From assembly GCA_009908925.1 (NCBI GenBank), contig JAAAOH010000252.1, positions 1 through 11,573 on the forward strand: a DNA stretch of 11,573 nucleotides, given 5' to 3'. This DNA is from Spirochaetota bacterium (GTDB lineage: Bacteria > Spirochaetota > Spirochaetia > DSM-27196 > PWMO01). Position numbers and translations under genes: made by a program. A model generated the notes under the pieces. It was not told where the DNA came from. It did not search any database and was given only the letters and a program-made list of their open reading frames with translations. Position 1 is the first letter of the stretch. The number at the start of each line of letters is the position of its first letter. This document shows positions 1 through 6,963 of this stretch, piece after piece.

Positions 1-690
1 CGCCTGGAGGAACGGAACATGTATGAGATTGATGAGGCGTTCCATCTCGATCCAAATATTGAAGAAGGCGAGCGCGCCGAGAATGATCACCTTTCCCATG
101 GACTTGAACCAGTTGTAGATGGCCTCCACCGAGGTGAACGTCCGCTCGAGAAACTTGTCGAACCGGGGCACTATTTTGTTGAAATCCGGCTTAATCGCCT
201 TCAGCGTGAACAGCGCCCCGACCTGTATTACGTTCCCCATGACGGCCGAAACGAAGGCCACGACGGCCACCGGCAGCGTAAGCCGTATGAAGAAAGAGTA
301 GAAGGCCGGTGTCACCGCGTTCGACTTCGTGATGTCCATCTCCGCAGCATTGCTGTAGAAGAAGGTCATCATCGCGATCATGGTATCGAGTAGATATCCG
401 GCAAAGATGGCAAGCGTAATCGCGGTGAAGAGCAGGATAATGGCGCCGGTTACGTCCTGGGACTTGGCGACCTTACCCTCTTCGCGGGACTTGCTGATCT
501 TGTGTTCTGTGGGCTCCTCGGTGCGCCCCTCTTCCTCGGGCGCCGCGAACCACTGAAGATGCATCCGCGCGAGGTCCGCACTGAGCGGGAGGTCGGCAGT
601 GAGGGGACGGAGGGGTGCGACGCCCGGCGCCGGCGTAATGGCCGGTCCGCCGAGAGTGTGCTGGTCGCCGATGGGTCCGAGCTGCATCAT
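1..690 (-). CDS. flhB: FlhB flagellar export apparatus protein, 5' part (runs off window)
   Basis: Reading the minus strand from ATG 690 gives 230 codons with no stop, open to the window edge. After about 43 variable, Pro/Leu-rich residues comes MHLQWFAAPEEEGRTEEPTE and HKISKSREEGKVAKSQD, the conserved FlhB N-terminal signature. Membrane segments lie at about 80-105, 130-160 and 200-225, with the loop GALFTLKAIKPDFNKIVPR between. FlhB governs the export substrate switch from hook to filament in response to FliK; the autocleaving NPTH domain would lie outside the window. ATG 690 overlaps the fliR stop (ATGA), with GGGGGAGG upstream. An internal ATG at 564 (MHLQWF) is a possible alternative. 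The frame has no stop within the window. Confidence 0.95.
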   Translation of the reverse strand, partial: MMQLGPIGDQHTLGGPAITPAPGVAPLRPLTADLPLSADLARMHLQWFAAPEEEGRTEEPTEHKISKSREEGKVAKSQDVTGAIILLFTAITLAIFAGYLLDTMIAMMTFFYSNAAEMDITKSNAVTPAFYSFFIRLTLPVAVVAFVSAVMGNVIQVGALFTLKAIKPDFNKIVPRFDKFLERTFTSVEAIYNWFKSMGKVIILGALAFFNIWIEMERLINLIHVPFLQA

Positions 691-1502
691 GGTGCGGCAG
701 CCTCCCCCGCCTCGATGGCGGCGTCCTGCCCGGCGGTGTACATAGTCTGAATGACCTCGAAACCCTCGTCGATGAACTGTGAGATCGCCTCGGCGAGGAA
801 GGGCATTCCGACGATCAGTACCACGAAGGTGATGCCGATTGAGATCGGGAACCCGAGCACGAGCAGATTCATCTGCGGCGCGGCTTTCGCAAGCAGTCCC
901 ATGGTGACGTAGACGAGCACCAGAGTGCCCAGGATGGGGAACGCAATGACCAGCGCGTCCTGGAAGAGTCCGGAAAGGCGCGTCATGACCTGCTGAGCAA
1001 TGTCGCTTCGAATCAGTACGAGATCCACAGCACGCATGCGCTCGAAGGAGCGCTGCACGCCGATGAGGAATATCTTCTGAAAGCCGCTGGTATTCACGAA
1101 GATGAGCATCGCCACCAGATTCAGGAACTGACCCATGAGCGGGATCTGCACCTGGGAGAGCGGGTCGAACACCTGAGAGGCGCCGAAGCCCATCTGGAGG
1201 GAGAACATCTGCCCGGCCAGCTGGAATGCCGCGAACACAAGGAGCAGAAAAAAGCCGGTAATAATGCCGACAAACGCCTCACCGACGAGCAGTAGCACGA
1301 AAGCAAGGCCGGTGTCGGGAATCGGGTATCCGGCGCTCGACACCTGGGGGAACACCAGGGCCGCCACCATGAGCGAGAGTGCAACCCGCACCAGCCCCGG
1401 GATGGACGAAGAGGAGATCATGGGTGCCGTCGCCAGAAGCGCGAACACGCGAACGAACACGAGGAGGAAGAGCTGGCTGTTCGCGGCGACCGCGTCGATC
1501 AC
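687..1502 (-). CDS. fliR: FliR flagellar export gate protein, GTG start
   Basis: A 271-residue integral membrane protein with about six hydrophobic segments. FliR features include FVRVFALLATAPMISSSSIPG at the N-terminus, a GEAFVGIITGFFLLLVFAAFQLAGQM stretch, and the conserved GLLAKAAPQMNLLVLGFPI motif at about 210-228. FliR occupies one position in the FliP/FliQ/FliR helical gate and contacts FlhB. Translation begins at GTG 1502, with AGGAG (1514-1510) seven bases upstream overlapping the fliQ stop. The stop overlaps the flhB start as ATGA. The C-terminal tail is short and rich in Ala and Glu. Confidence 0.96.
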   Translation of the reverse strand: MIDAVAANSQLFLLVFVRVFALLATAPMISSSSIPGLVRVALSLMVAALVFPQVSSAGYPIPDTGLAFVLLLVGEAFVGIITGFFLLLVFAAFQLAGQMFSLQMGFGASQVFDPLSQVQIPLMGQFLNLVAMLIFVNTSGFQKIFLIGVQRSFERMRAVDLVLIRSDIAQQVMTRLSGLFQDALVIAFPILGTLVLVYVTMGLLAKAAPQMNLLVLGFPISIGITFVVLIVGMPFLAEAISQFIDEGFEVIQTMYTAGQDAAIEAGEAAAP

Positions 1503-1512
1503 TCGGGTTCTC

Positions 1513-1782
1513 CTATCCGACCATGTTCGGAATCTGCTCGAAGAGACTCTCAGTGAACCGCAGGAGCGTCTGAATCATCCACGGGCCGAAGAGCACCACC
1601 GCGAAGAGAATCGCGGCGATCTTCGGAATGAAGCTCAGCGTCTGGTCCTGTATGGAGGTCGTGGCCTGAAATATTCCACCCACCAGCCCTACGCCCATAC
1701 CGATACCCAGGATGGGCGCGGCCATGAGCAGCACCTGCAGCACCCCGGAACGAATGATGTACACGGCATATGAAGCATCCAT
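1513..1782 (-). CDS. fliQ: FliQ flagellar export gate protein
   Basis: An 89-residue protein with two membrane helices, the usual FliQ size. The N-terminal segment MDASYAVYIIRSGVLQVLLM and the GIGMGVGLVGGIFQATTSIQDQTL stretch form the FliQ signature; LSFIPKIAAILFAVVLFGPW is the second helix. FliQ packs around FliP-FliR in the export gate. An upstream in-frame ATG at 1830 would add 16 hydrophilic residues and overlap fliP by 49 bases; I reject it because ATG 1782 matches the family start and makes a TGATG overlap with the fliP stop. The TAG stop lies next to the AGGAG of fliR. Confidence 0.96.
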   Translation of the reverse strand: MDASYAVYIIRSGVLQVLLMAAPILGIGMGVGLVGGIFQATTSIQDQTLSFIPKIAAILFAVVLFGPWMIQTLLRFTESLFEQIPNMVG

Positions 1783-2627
1783 CAGAAACCTCCAAAGCTT
1801 GCGACGAGCTGTTGTGTGATCAGGTTCCACCCGTCAACGAGTACGAAAAGAATCAGCTTGAACGGAAGGGAGATCATGATGGGCGGCAGCATGATCATGC
1901 CCATCGACATAAGGGTCGACGCGACGACCATGTCGATGATGATAAAGGGAATGAAGAGCAGAATGCCGATCTTGAAAGCCACGGTGAGCTCGTGCAGCAC
2001 GAATGCCGGCAACAGCACCCGTGTGGGCACGTCGGCAAGATTCTGCGGCCGCTCGAGGCCACCCATGCGCATGAACAGGCGCACGCTCTGCGGGTCCTCC
2101 CTCATCTGTCGGTACATGAACACCCGAAGCGGCCCAATCGTCTCCCCGTAGGCCTCTTCGATACCGATCTCACCGTCACGGAAGGGAGCGAAGGCGTCGT
2201 CGTAGATTTCCTCGAGGGTCGGCCACATGATGAACATGGTCATGAACAACGCCACACCCATCAGCACCTGAGTAGGTGGCACCTGCTGCAGCGACAACGC
2301 CCGCTTGACGAAGTCGAACACGATTGCGATTCGCAGGAAGGATGTCGTGAGGATGATAATTGACGGCGCGAGGCTGAGAACCGCGAGGATCAGCAGAAGC
2401 TGCACCGAGAGCGCCACTTCCTGACCGTTTTGCGGCTCGCGGATATTGAGATCTATGAACGGAACCTGCAGTGCTTCCTCGCCGGTCGGCACAGCCTCTC
2501 CGACGGCTGCAGCACCGCCTGCACCGTCGGTGGCCGTATCGCCGGCCTCCTGGGCGACCGCCATCGGCGCACCCATGGCCGCCGCGATCGCCAGCAGCAG
2601 GACCGTAGCGAGCTTACTTCGTTTCAT
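1782..2627 (-). CDS. fliP: FliP flagellar export gate protein
   Basis: A 281-residue membrane protein of the type III export gate. It has a cleavable signal peptide (MKRSKLATVLLLAIAAAMG, likely cut after AVA at about 25), then a variable Ala/Gly stretch to about 50. FliP signatures follow: SIIILTTSFLRIAIVFDFVK, the methionine-rich MGVALFMTMFIMWPT, ALQQVPP-like SLQQVPPTQ, and near the end IPFIIIDMVVASTLMSMGM. FliP assembles with FliQ and FliR into the helical export gate. The ATG is preceded directly by eight G residues. The stop overlaps the fliQ start as TGATG. A small GGGCC hairpin (2652-2666) sits in the 45-nt gap after fliO. Confidence 0.97.
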   Translation of the reverse strand: MKRSKLATVLLLAIAAAMGAPMAVAQEAGDTATDGAGGAAAVGEAVPTGEEALQVPFIDLNIREPQNGQEVALSVQLLLILAVLSLAPSIIILTTSFLRIAIVFDFVKRALSLQQVPPTQVLMGVALFMTMFIMWPTLEEIYDDAFAPFRDGEIGIEEAYGETIGPLRVFMYRQMREDPQSVRLFMRMGGLERPQNLADVPTRVLLPAFVLHELTVAFKIGILLFIPFIIIDMVVASTLMSMGMIMLPPIMISLPFKLILFVLVDGWNLITQQLVASFGGF

Positions 2628-2628
2628 T

Positions 2629-2636
2629 CCCCCCCC
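2629..2636 (-). promoter_or_regulatory. G8 tract in the fliP ribosome-binding region
   Basis: The transcribed strand has eight consecutive G residues ending one base before the fliP ATG at 2627. It is the only purine-rich candidate for a ribosome-binding site, yet it lies very close to the start. Homopolymer tracts of this size can vary in length by slippage, which would change spacing rather than reading frame. Confidence 0.45.
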
Positions 2637-2672
2637 AGTTCCAAATCGGACGGCCCAATCGGGGCCCTCGTC

Positions 2673-3380
2673 CTAGCGCAATTTGCGAAGCCGCTCCTTC
2701 TGAGACTCGAAAAAGGACGACGGCGCGCCGCCGCCCATGCCGGAGCTCCCGGTTGCCGAAGCCGGCGTCTGGGTGTTTTCGGAACCGGGTCCGGCCGTAC
2801 CGTTTCCGGAACCGTGTCCGGCGCCGGCGTGTCCGGCGCCGCCGCGGAAGAATCCCGAGAGCATGTCACCAAAATTTCCACCCCGCTCGGTAGCCGTGGT
2901 GGATGCCTTCAGCCTGAGCTCGTCGAGGCTCTCCTGATCGGAGATCTCCGAGACCAGCGTGATGGAATCGTCGCCGACACCAATGAGAAACACCTGCCGG
3001 CCGACCTCTACCAGATGCAGCGCCTTGTTCCCCGGCAGGCCGTGGCTTCCGAGCACGCGGATCATCGGACTGTTCTCGAAGCGTCCGCCGGATGCGCGCT
3101 TGAGCAGGTAGAAGACAACGTAGATGATACCGATGACGATACCGAGGACGATAACCATCCGCACGAAGTCCCAGACCCCGAACGAGTTGAGGGAGCCCGG
3201 CTGCACGCCCGCCTCGCCCCCATTCTCCCCGGCATCGTCGCCGAAAGTCAGACTGCGTTCGTCGACCGGCTCGTCCTCGGACGTAGCGGTGTCCGCCGAT
3301 TCGCCCGTCTCACCCGACTGGGCAAGGGCAAGCGGTAGCAGACATACCATGAGTGTGATGAAAATGGCTGTGCGTTTGAT
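2673..3380 (-). CDS. fliO: FliO (FliZ) flagellar biosynthesis protein, probable ATC start
   Basis: The protein has a FliO-type layout: a signal-like hydrophobic N-terminus, a low-complexity acidic periplasmic stretch, a membrane helix (about 71-93, VWDFVRMVIVLGIVIGIIYVVFYLLKR), then a cytoplasmic FliO domain (GSHGLPGNKALHLVEVGRQVFLIG) and a Gly-rich tail. FliO helps FliP assemble into the export gate; it is called FliZ in Borrelia. The first canonical start, ATG 3350, has no ribosome-binding site and cuts the signal peptide. Ten codons upstream, ATC 3380 has GGGAGGGG ahead of it and yields a normal signal sequence beginning xKRTAIFITL and ending LALA-QS. In-frame TAG at 3407 blocks other starts, so I extend to 3380 (235 residues); the conservative alternative is 2673-3350. 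Confidence 0.85.
   Translation of the reverse strand: MKRTAIFITLMVCLLPLALAQSGETGESADTATSEDEPVDERSLTFGDDAGENGGEAGVQPGSLNSFGVWDFVRMVIVLGIVIGIIYVVFYLLKRASGGRFENSPMIRVLGSHGLPGNKALHLVEVGRQVFLIGVGDDSITLVSEISDQESLDELRLKASTTATERGGNFGDMLSGFFRGGAGHAGAGHGSGNGTAGPGSENTQTPASATGSSGMGGGAPSSFFESQKERLRKLR
2778..2843. repeat. Degenerate short tandem repeats inside fliO
   Basis: Two adjacent 15-base units (2814-2828 and 2829-2843) of the form GTGTCCGGCGCCGGC differ at one base. Weaker TCCGG-containing copies lie just before them. They encode the Gly/Ala/His-rich stretch GGAGHAGAGH in the C-terminal linker of FliO. This looks like repeat expansion in a disordered coding segment. Confidence 0.5.
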
Positions 3381-3384
3381 CGTT

Positions 3385-3392
3385 CCCCTCCC
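3385..3392 (-). promoter_or_regulatory. Ribosome-binding site upstream of the ATC codon of fliO
   Basis: The transcribed strand reads GGGAGGGG; its GGAGG core ends six bases before ATC 3380. There is no comparable site before ATG 3350, where the preceding bases are CATTTTCATCACACTC. This site is the main reason for placing the fliO start at a non-canonical codon. Confidence 0.6.
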
Positions 3393-3447
3393 AAGGACGC
3401 GGCCCTACCTGCCGCTGAATTCACCTGTCGCCGTGCGGTCAGTCCGT

Positions 3448-4569
3448 TCAGGTCATATTACTGACACGCTCCATCGGTGACACGATCTCGGTGACGCGGA
3501 CACCGAAGTTCTCATCGATGACCACGACCTCACCCTTGGCGATGAGCTTGTGGTTCACGAGGATGTCCACGGGCTCACCTGCCAGCTTATCGAGCTCGAT
3601 GATGGTGCCTTCACCCATCCCGAGAATTTCCTTGATCAGCTTCCTGGTACGTCCGAGCTCGACGGTCATCTCCATGTAGACGTCCATGAGAAGGCTGATA
3701 TTCCCCTGCTCACCCTGGACGCTTTGAGACTGAAAGCTCGGGAACTGCACCGACTGCACGCTCGGGCCCTGGCCACCGCCACCCATCATGGGCTGACCGC
3801 CGCCCTGCTGCTGACCGAACGCCTGCTGTCCACCTCCGCCGCCGGCGGCGGCCGCCATCCCGGAGAATCCGCCCTGCATGCCGCTCGTCTGCTGCGCCTG
3901 TGGAGCCTGTTGCTGGGCCTGGCCCGCACCGGCGACTGCCTGTACCACTTCCGGGGCGTAGAGCTCGACAATGTCGCCGACCTTCGTCCCATCCACATTC
4001 AGGCCGTAGCTCAACTTCACAAAACTGCCCGCAGGGGTTTGCACCTGATCGCTGGAGATCTGTCGCCCCGCCGGCGGACCGGTGAGCACCGTCGTCCCCG
4101 TTTTCTCGCCCAGAGCAGTCACAATGGGACCCGAAACCTGCGAGAACGCCTCCTGAAGGGCATTTACCGCCGCATCATCGAGCTCGACGCCCTCCTGACC
4201 CATCATGGGGCCGGCAATGGCAAGCGCAACGTCTTCGGGTACCACGTACAGATGCCCGCCAACGACGCCGTCGGTGAGATCCAGCTGTATTTCCACAACC
4301 TGGTCGGGCAGCCCCTGAGAGACTGAGCTCTCGTCCGCCAGCTCCGCCTGCGGACCCTCGAGCAGAACCTGCTGGTTGAGCAGCATCGAGAGGTTCGACT
4401 TCTGCGACTCAACGGTACCAGCGATAATCTGCCTGAAACGGTCTACGTCGGCGTCGGAGATGGAGGCTCCGCCTCCCGGCGCAGCTCCGCCACCGCCGCC
4501 GAAGTCCATATCGCCGCTTCCCTGCAGTAGAGCATCAATTTCATCCTGAGAAAGAGATCCGTCACTCAT
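3448..4569 (-). CDS. fliY: FliY-type motor switch protein (FliN family with CheC-like domain)
   Basis: A 373-residue switch protein with FliY architecture. LSQDEIDALLQG near the N-terminus repeats the CheY-binding peptide of FliM. A CheC-like domain spans about 35-215, a Gln/Gly/Ala-rich linker about 215-275, and a FliN SpoA domain about 290-370 (LGRTRKLIKEILGMGEGTII, then VDILVNHKLIAKGEVVVIDENFGVRVTEI). It forms the base of the C-ring with FliM. The CheC catalytic pairs, E-x-x-N in Bacillus FliY, appear here as Q47-x-x-A50 and E140-x-x-S143, so phosphatase activity is doubtful. I choose ATG 4569, which has AAGGAG seven bases upstream; a GTG at 4575 overlapping the fliM stop would add two residues. 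Spirochaete annotations often call this gene fliN. Confidence 0.93.
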   Translation of the reverse strand: MSDGSLSQDEIDALLQGSGDMDFGGGGGAAPGGGASISDADVDRFRQIIAGTVESQKSNLSMLLNQQVLLEGPQAELADESSVSQGLPDQVVEIQLDLTDGVVGGHLYVVPEDVALAIAGPMMGQEGVELDDAAVNALQEAFSQVSGPIVTALGEKTGTTVLTGPPAGRQISSDQVQTPAGSFVKLSYGLNVDGTKVGDIVELYAPEVVQAVAGAGQAQQQAPQAQQTSGMQGGFSGMAAAAGGGGGQQAFGQQQGGGQPMMGGGGQGPSVQSVQFPSFQSQSVQGEQGNISLLMDVYMEMTVELGRTRKLIKEILGMGEGTIIELDKLAGEPVDILVNHKLIAKGEVVVIDENFGVRVTEIVSPMERVSNMT

Positions 4570-4571
4570 TC

Positions 4572-5597
4572 TCACTCTCCTTCTTCGGCGGCAAGCTCTT
4601 CGAACTCTTCCTGCTCGATATCCTCGAGCTGATTAATGATCTGAACGGCCAGTTTGTTGCCGATCTGACCGGGCTTGCACAGAAATTTACGTCGGTTTCC
4701 GATCTTCAGCACCATCGGATCGTTCACCCGCGTGTTCTGCAGGCGTACTACGTCGCCCACCTGCAGCGAGAGCACGTCCCGAACGGTCAGGTCCATCGCG
4801 CCGATTTCCGCCACCATCGTCAGCTCGGTGGACGAGAGGCGCTCGCGCAGAATATTCAGGTTCTCCGTCGTCGCCCCGCGGCGGACCGATGAGTACCAGT
4901 ACTGCGCCGAAAGCTTGGAGATAATCGGCTCGATGGTAAGATAGGGGATACAGAAGTTCATCATGCCCTCGACCTCGCCGACTTTCGTCTCGAGGGTCAC
5001 GAGCACGACCATCTCGGTCGGCGGAACGATCTGGGCGAATTGCGGCGTGGTCTCGATCTGGCCCAGCCGCGGTCTGAGGTCGATCACCTGACTCCAGGCT
5101 TCGCGCATATTGCCGAGGATACGCACGATGATGTTCTCCATGACGGAGGTCTCGATATCGGTGAGCTCCCGGTCGAGCTTTGCTTCATCCCCGGGGCCGC
5201 CGAAGAGACGATCGATAACGGAGAAGGTGATGGCGGGGTCGATCTCGAAAATCGCCGAGCCCTTGAGAGGATCCATGTTTATGACTGCGAGGGTCGCGGG
5301 ACTGGGAATGGAACGAATGAACTCTTCGTAGGTGAGCTGATCCACGGAGGCTACGTGGACCGTCACGATCGACCGAAGCTGCGCGCTCAGACTGGTTGTG
5401 GTCAGTCGCGCGAAGGTCTCGTGCATGATGGAGACGGTTCTAATCTGTTCCTTGGAGAACTTGTCGGGCCGCTTGAAGTCATAGATCTTGATCTTGCGTT
5501 GATCAGCGGGCCTACTGACTTCCTCGGTCTCGACATCTCCGGACGTGATCGCAGTTAAAAGCTGATCAATCTCGTCCTGAGAGAGAACCTCGGTCAT
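4572..5597 (-). CDS. fliM: FliM flagellar motor switch protein
   Basis: A 341-residue C-ring protein. The N-terminal peptide VLSQDEIDQLLTAI (about 4-17) is the CheY-phosphate binding motif. The middle CheC-like domain (about 45-230) contains DRLFGGPG (about 129-136), the GGxG motif that binds FliG. The C-terminal SpoA domain (about 255-325) includes VGDVVRLQN and contacts FliY/FliN. The acidic tail EDIEQEEFEELAAEEGE is longer than in enteric FliM. An in-frame TAA just upstream fixes the ATG at 5597 as the start; the AGGAGGGG site lies at 5616-5609, with an unusually long spacer of about 13 bases. The stop is closely followed by fliY, whose AAGGAG site lies inside the fliM end. Confidence 0.97.
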   Translation of the reverse strand: MTEVLSQDEIDQLLTAITSGDVETEEVSRPADQRKIKIYDFKRPDKFSKEQIRTVSIMHETFARLTTTSLSAQLRSIVTVHVASVDQLTYEEFIRSIPSPATLAVINMDPLKGSAIFEIDPAITFSVIDRLFGGPGDEAKLDRELTDIETSVMENIIVRILGNMREAWSQVIDLRPRLGQIETTPQFAQIVPPTEMVVLVTLETKVGEVEGMMNFCIPYLTIEPIISKLSAQYWYSSVRRGATTENLNILRERLSSTELTMVAEIGAMDLTVRDVLSLQVGDVVRLQNTRVNDPMVLKIGNRRKFLCKPGQIGNKLAVQIINQLEDIEQEEFEELAAEEGE

Positions 5598-5620
5598 TGA
5601 TTAAATTTCCCCTCCTATCT

Positions 5621-5650
5621 GCAATTCTCTCACACACCAAGAGAAATTGC
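5621..5650 (-). promoter_or_regulatory. Stem-loop between fliL and fliM
   Basis: On the transcribed strand the sequence reads GCAATTTCTC, loop TTGGTGTGT, then GAGAGAATTGC. The arms pair over ten base pairs with one bulged base and a nine-base loop. No U-tract follows; instead the AGGAGGGG ribosome-binding sequence of fliM begins five bases downstream. It therefore does not look like an intrinsic terminator. It may be an RNA processing or stability element separating the stator and switch genes, or it may modulate fliM translation. The structure is visible; the function is inference. Confidence 0.5.
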
Positions 5651-5659
5651 AACATGCAA

Positions 5660-6214
5660 CTAGAAGTCAACCACCGTATAGCGGTTGAACGCGACGGTCT
5701 CGATCTGCCCGCTGGTGATCATGTCGTTGATGCGCCGGCGCAATTCTTCCTTCACGCGTTCGCGGTTCTCCGGCCCGGTGAGCTCCGACTCCTGCTTGTT
5801 GCTGAAGTACAGCGCCACCTCCTCCTTGAGGAGAATCTGCCGCTGAATGAGCTCACTCTGCAGCTGCTTGTTCTCACCCTCGTACCCGAGCCACGGCTCC
5901 ACGATGAAGGTTTTTCGCACCTCGTCGGCGGTCTGCCCCCGGACCTCTCCGATCTGTGAGTACCATTGCAGCAGCGGTGGCGCGACCTGATACTCCTGAC
6001 TCTGAGGAATCTGCGTCTGGGACGCGGACCCCGTACCCATTATGCGCATGGTCAGGACGACCACCGTGACGATAAATATGATCGCACCGATGACGATCCC
6101 CGCCCACTTGAGAATCTCTATGATAAGTCCCGAGAAGAACCCGCCGGTCTTTTGCCCCGCAGCTTGCTCTTCGGCTTCCAGCTCTTCGTCGTTTCCAAGC
6201 AGATCGTCGGACAT
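5660..6214 (-). CDS. fliL: FliL flagellar basal body-associated protein
   Basis: A 184-residue single-pass inner-membrane protein. It has a short acidic cytoplasmic N-terminus (MSDDLLGNDEELEAEEQ), one membrane helix at about 30-58, then a periplasmic domain of about 120 residues. The FliL features visible are a charged amphipathic stretch (RERVKEELRRRINDMITSG) and the family-type end VAFNRYTVVDF. FliL surrounds the stator and supports torque and stator stability; in spirochaetes it also affects periplasmic flagellar orientation. It starts 14 nt after motB with a GAGGAG site. Its stop is followed by a 62-nt gap with a hairpin before fliM, the largest break in this part of the operon apart from the fliY-fliO gap. 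Confidence 0.95.
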   Translation of the reverse strand: MSDDLLGNDEELEAEEQAAGQKTGGFFSGLIIEILKWAGIVIGAIIFIVTVVVLTMRIMGTGSASQTQIPQSQEYQVAPPLLQWYSQIGEVRGQTADEVRKTFIVEPWLGYEGENKQLQSELIQRQILLKEEVALYFSNKQESELTGPENRERVKEELRRRINDMITSGQIETVAFNRYTVVDF

Positions 6215-6228
6215 GGCTTGGTCTCCTC

Positions 6229-6960
6229 TTACAGGTGTCCTTCCGTCAGGATGATCACGTCGACCCGTCGATTATACGCGCGACCTTCAGCAGTGTCGTT
6301 ACTCACCAGCGGCACGGTGTCGGCGACGCCCATGACCTGGAACCGCTCCTCGGGGACCCCGTAGTCACGCAGCAGGCGGAGAACACTCAACGAGCGGGCG
6401 GTGGACAACTCCCAGTTCGTTTCCCACTGTCCGCCGGGGGCGGTCGGAATACTGTCCGTGTGGCCCTCGATGCGGAACTTGCGGTCGGCGACCGCGTCAG
6501 ATTGGAGGAGCTCCGAGAGTTTTATGAAGACATCGCGCGAGGCCTCTATGTTCAACTCCGCACTTGCCGTCTCGAAAAAGGCGTCAGAGGCCAGCGAGAC
6601 CACGAGGCCGCGCTCGTCCTGGGTGATACGGACTTCGTTACTGCGCACCTCCGGCTCGAAGATGCTCACCGCCTGCCGCCGGGCCTCGTCGAGGGCTCTC
6701 CCCCGCTGCACCGACGGAAGTGACTCGATGGTGTTTCCGAGCTCGGCCAGTCGTCCCTCGGAGAGTGTTACGCCCCCTTCGAGATTGCCCAGACCGGGAA
6801 AGGCGGCGAGGACCAGCTGAAGCCGGTATCCGTCCACCTCAGCGGTGGTGTAGAGCAGGACGAAGAAGGTAAGGAGCAGCGTGACCATGTCACCGTAGGT
6901 AAGCAGCCAGTCGGCTGCTCCCTCGGGAGGACATTTCTTTTTCTTTCTGCCGCCTGCCAT
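6229..6960 (-). CDS. motB: MotB flagellar motor stator protein, OmpA-like domain
   Basis: A 243-residue stator subunit. A basic N-terminus (GRKKKKCPPEG) leads into one membrane helix with WLLTYGDMVTLLLTFFVLLY; D24 is the ion-binding aspartate essential in the MotB family. A periplasmic linker follows, and the C-terminal OmpA-like peptidoglycan-binding domain (about 120-240) contains IEGHTDSIPT and the NWELSTARSLSVLRLLRDYG signature, ending with NRRVDVIIL. It anchors the stator to peptidoglycan. The start has GGAG six bases upstream, within the end of motA, 3 nt from the motA stop. The length and all key residues look intact. It is followed 14 nt later by fliL. Confidence 0.97.
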   Translation of the reverse strand: MAGGRKKKKCPPEGAADWLLTYGDMVTLLLTFFVLLYTTAEVDGYRLQLVLAAFPGLGNLEGGVTLSEGRLAELGNTIESLPSVQRGRALDEARRQAVSIFEPEVRSNEVRITQDERGLVVSLASDAFFETASAELNIEASRDVFIKLSELLQSDAVADRKFRIEGHTDSIPTAPGGQWETNWELSTARSLSVLRLLRDYGVPEERFQVMGVADTVPLVSNDTAEGRAYNRRVDVIILTEGHL

Positions 6961-6963
6961 TGG

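Noticed and set aside
1513..1830. Longer 105-residue version of FliQ
   Set aside because: The extra 16 residues are hydrophilic, overlap fliP by 49 bases, and are absent from the usual 89-residue family; the TGATG overlap start is better.
3836..3851. Perfect 16-base palindrome in fliY as a possible operator
   Set aside because: It consists of repeated GCC/GGC codons for Ala and Gly inside a low-complexity linker and is explained by coding composition.
3448..4326. Plus-strand open frame of 258 codons opposite fliY
   Set aside because: It is antisense to a clearly identified FliY and shows no family motif or plausible ribosome-binding context.
5621..5650. Intrinsic terminator between fliL and fliM
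   Set aside because: The stem is followed by AGATAGGAGGGG, not a U-tract, and the switch genes downstream have no evident promoter of their own.
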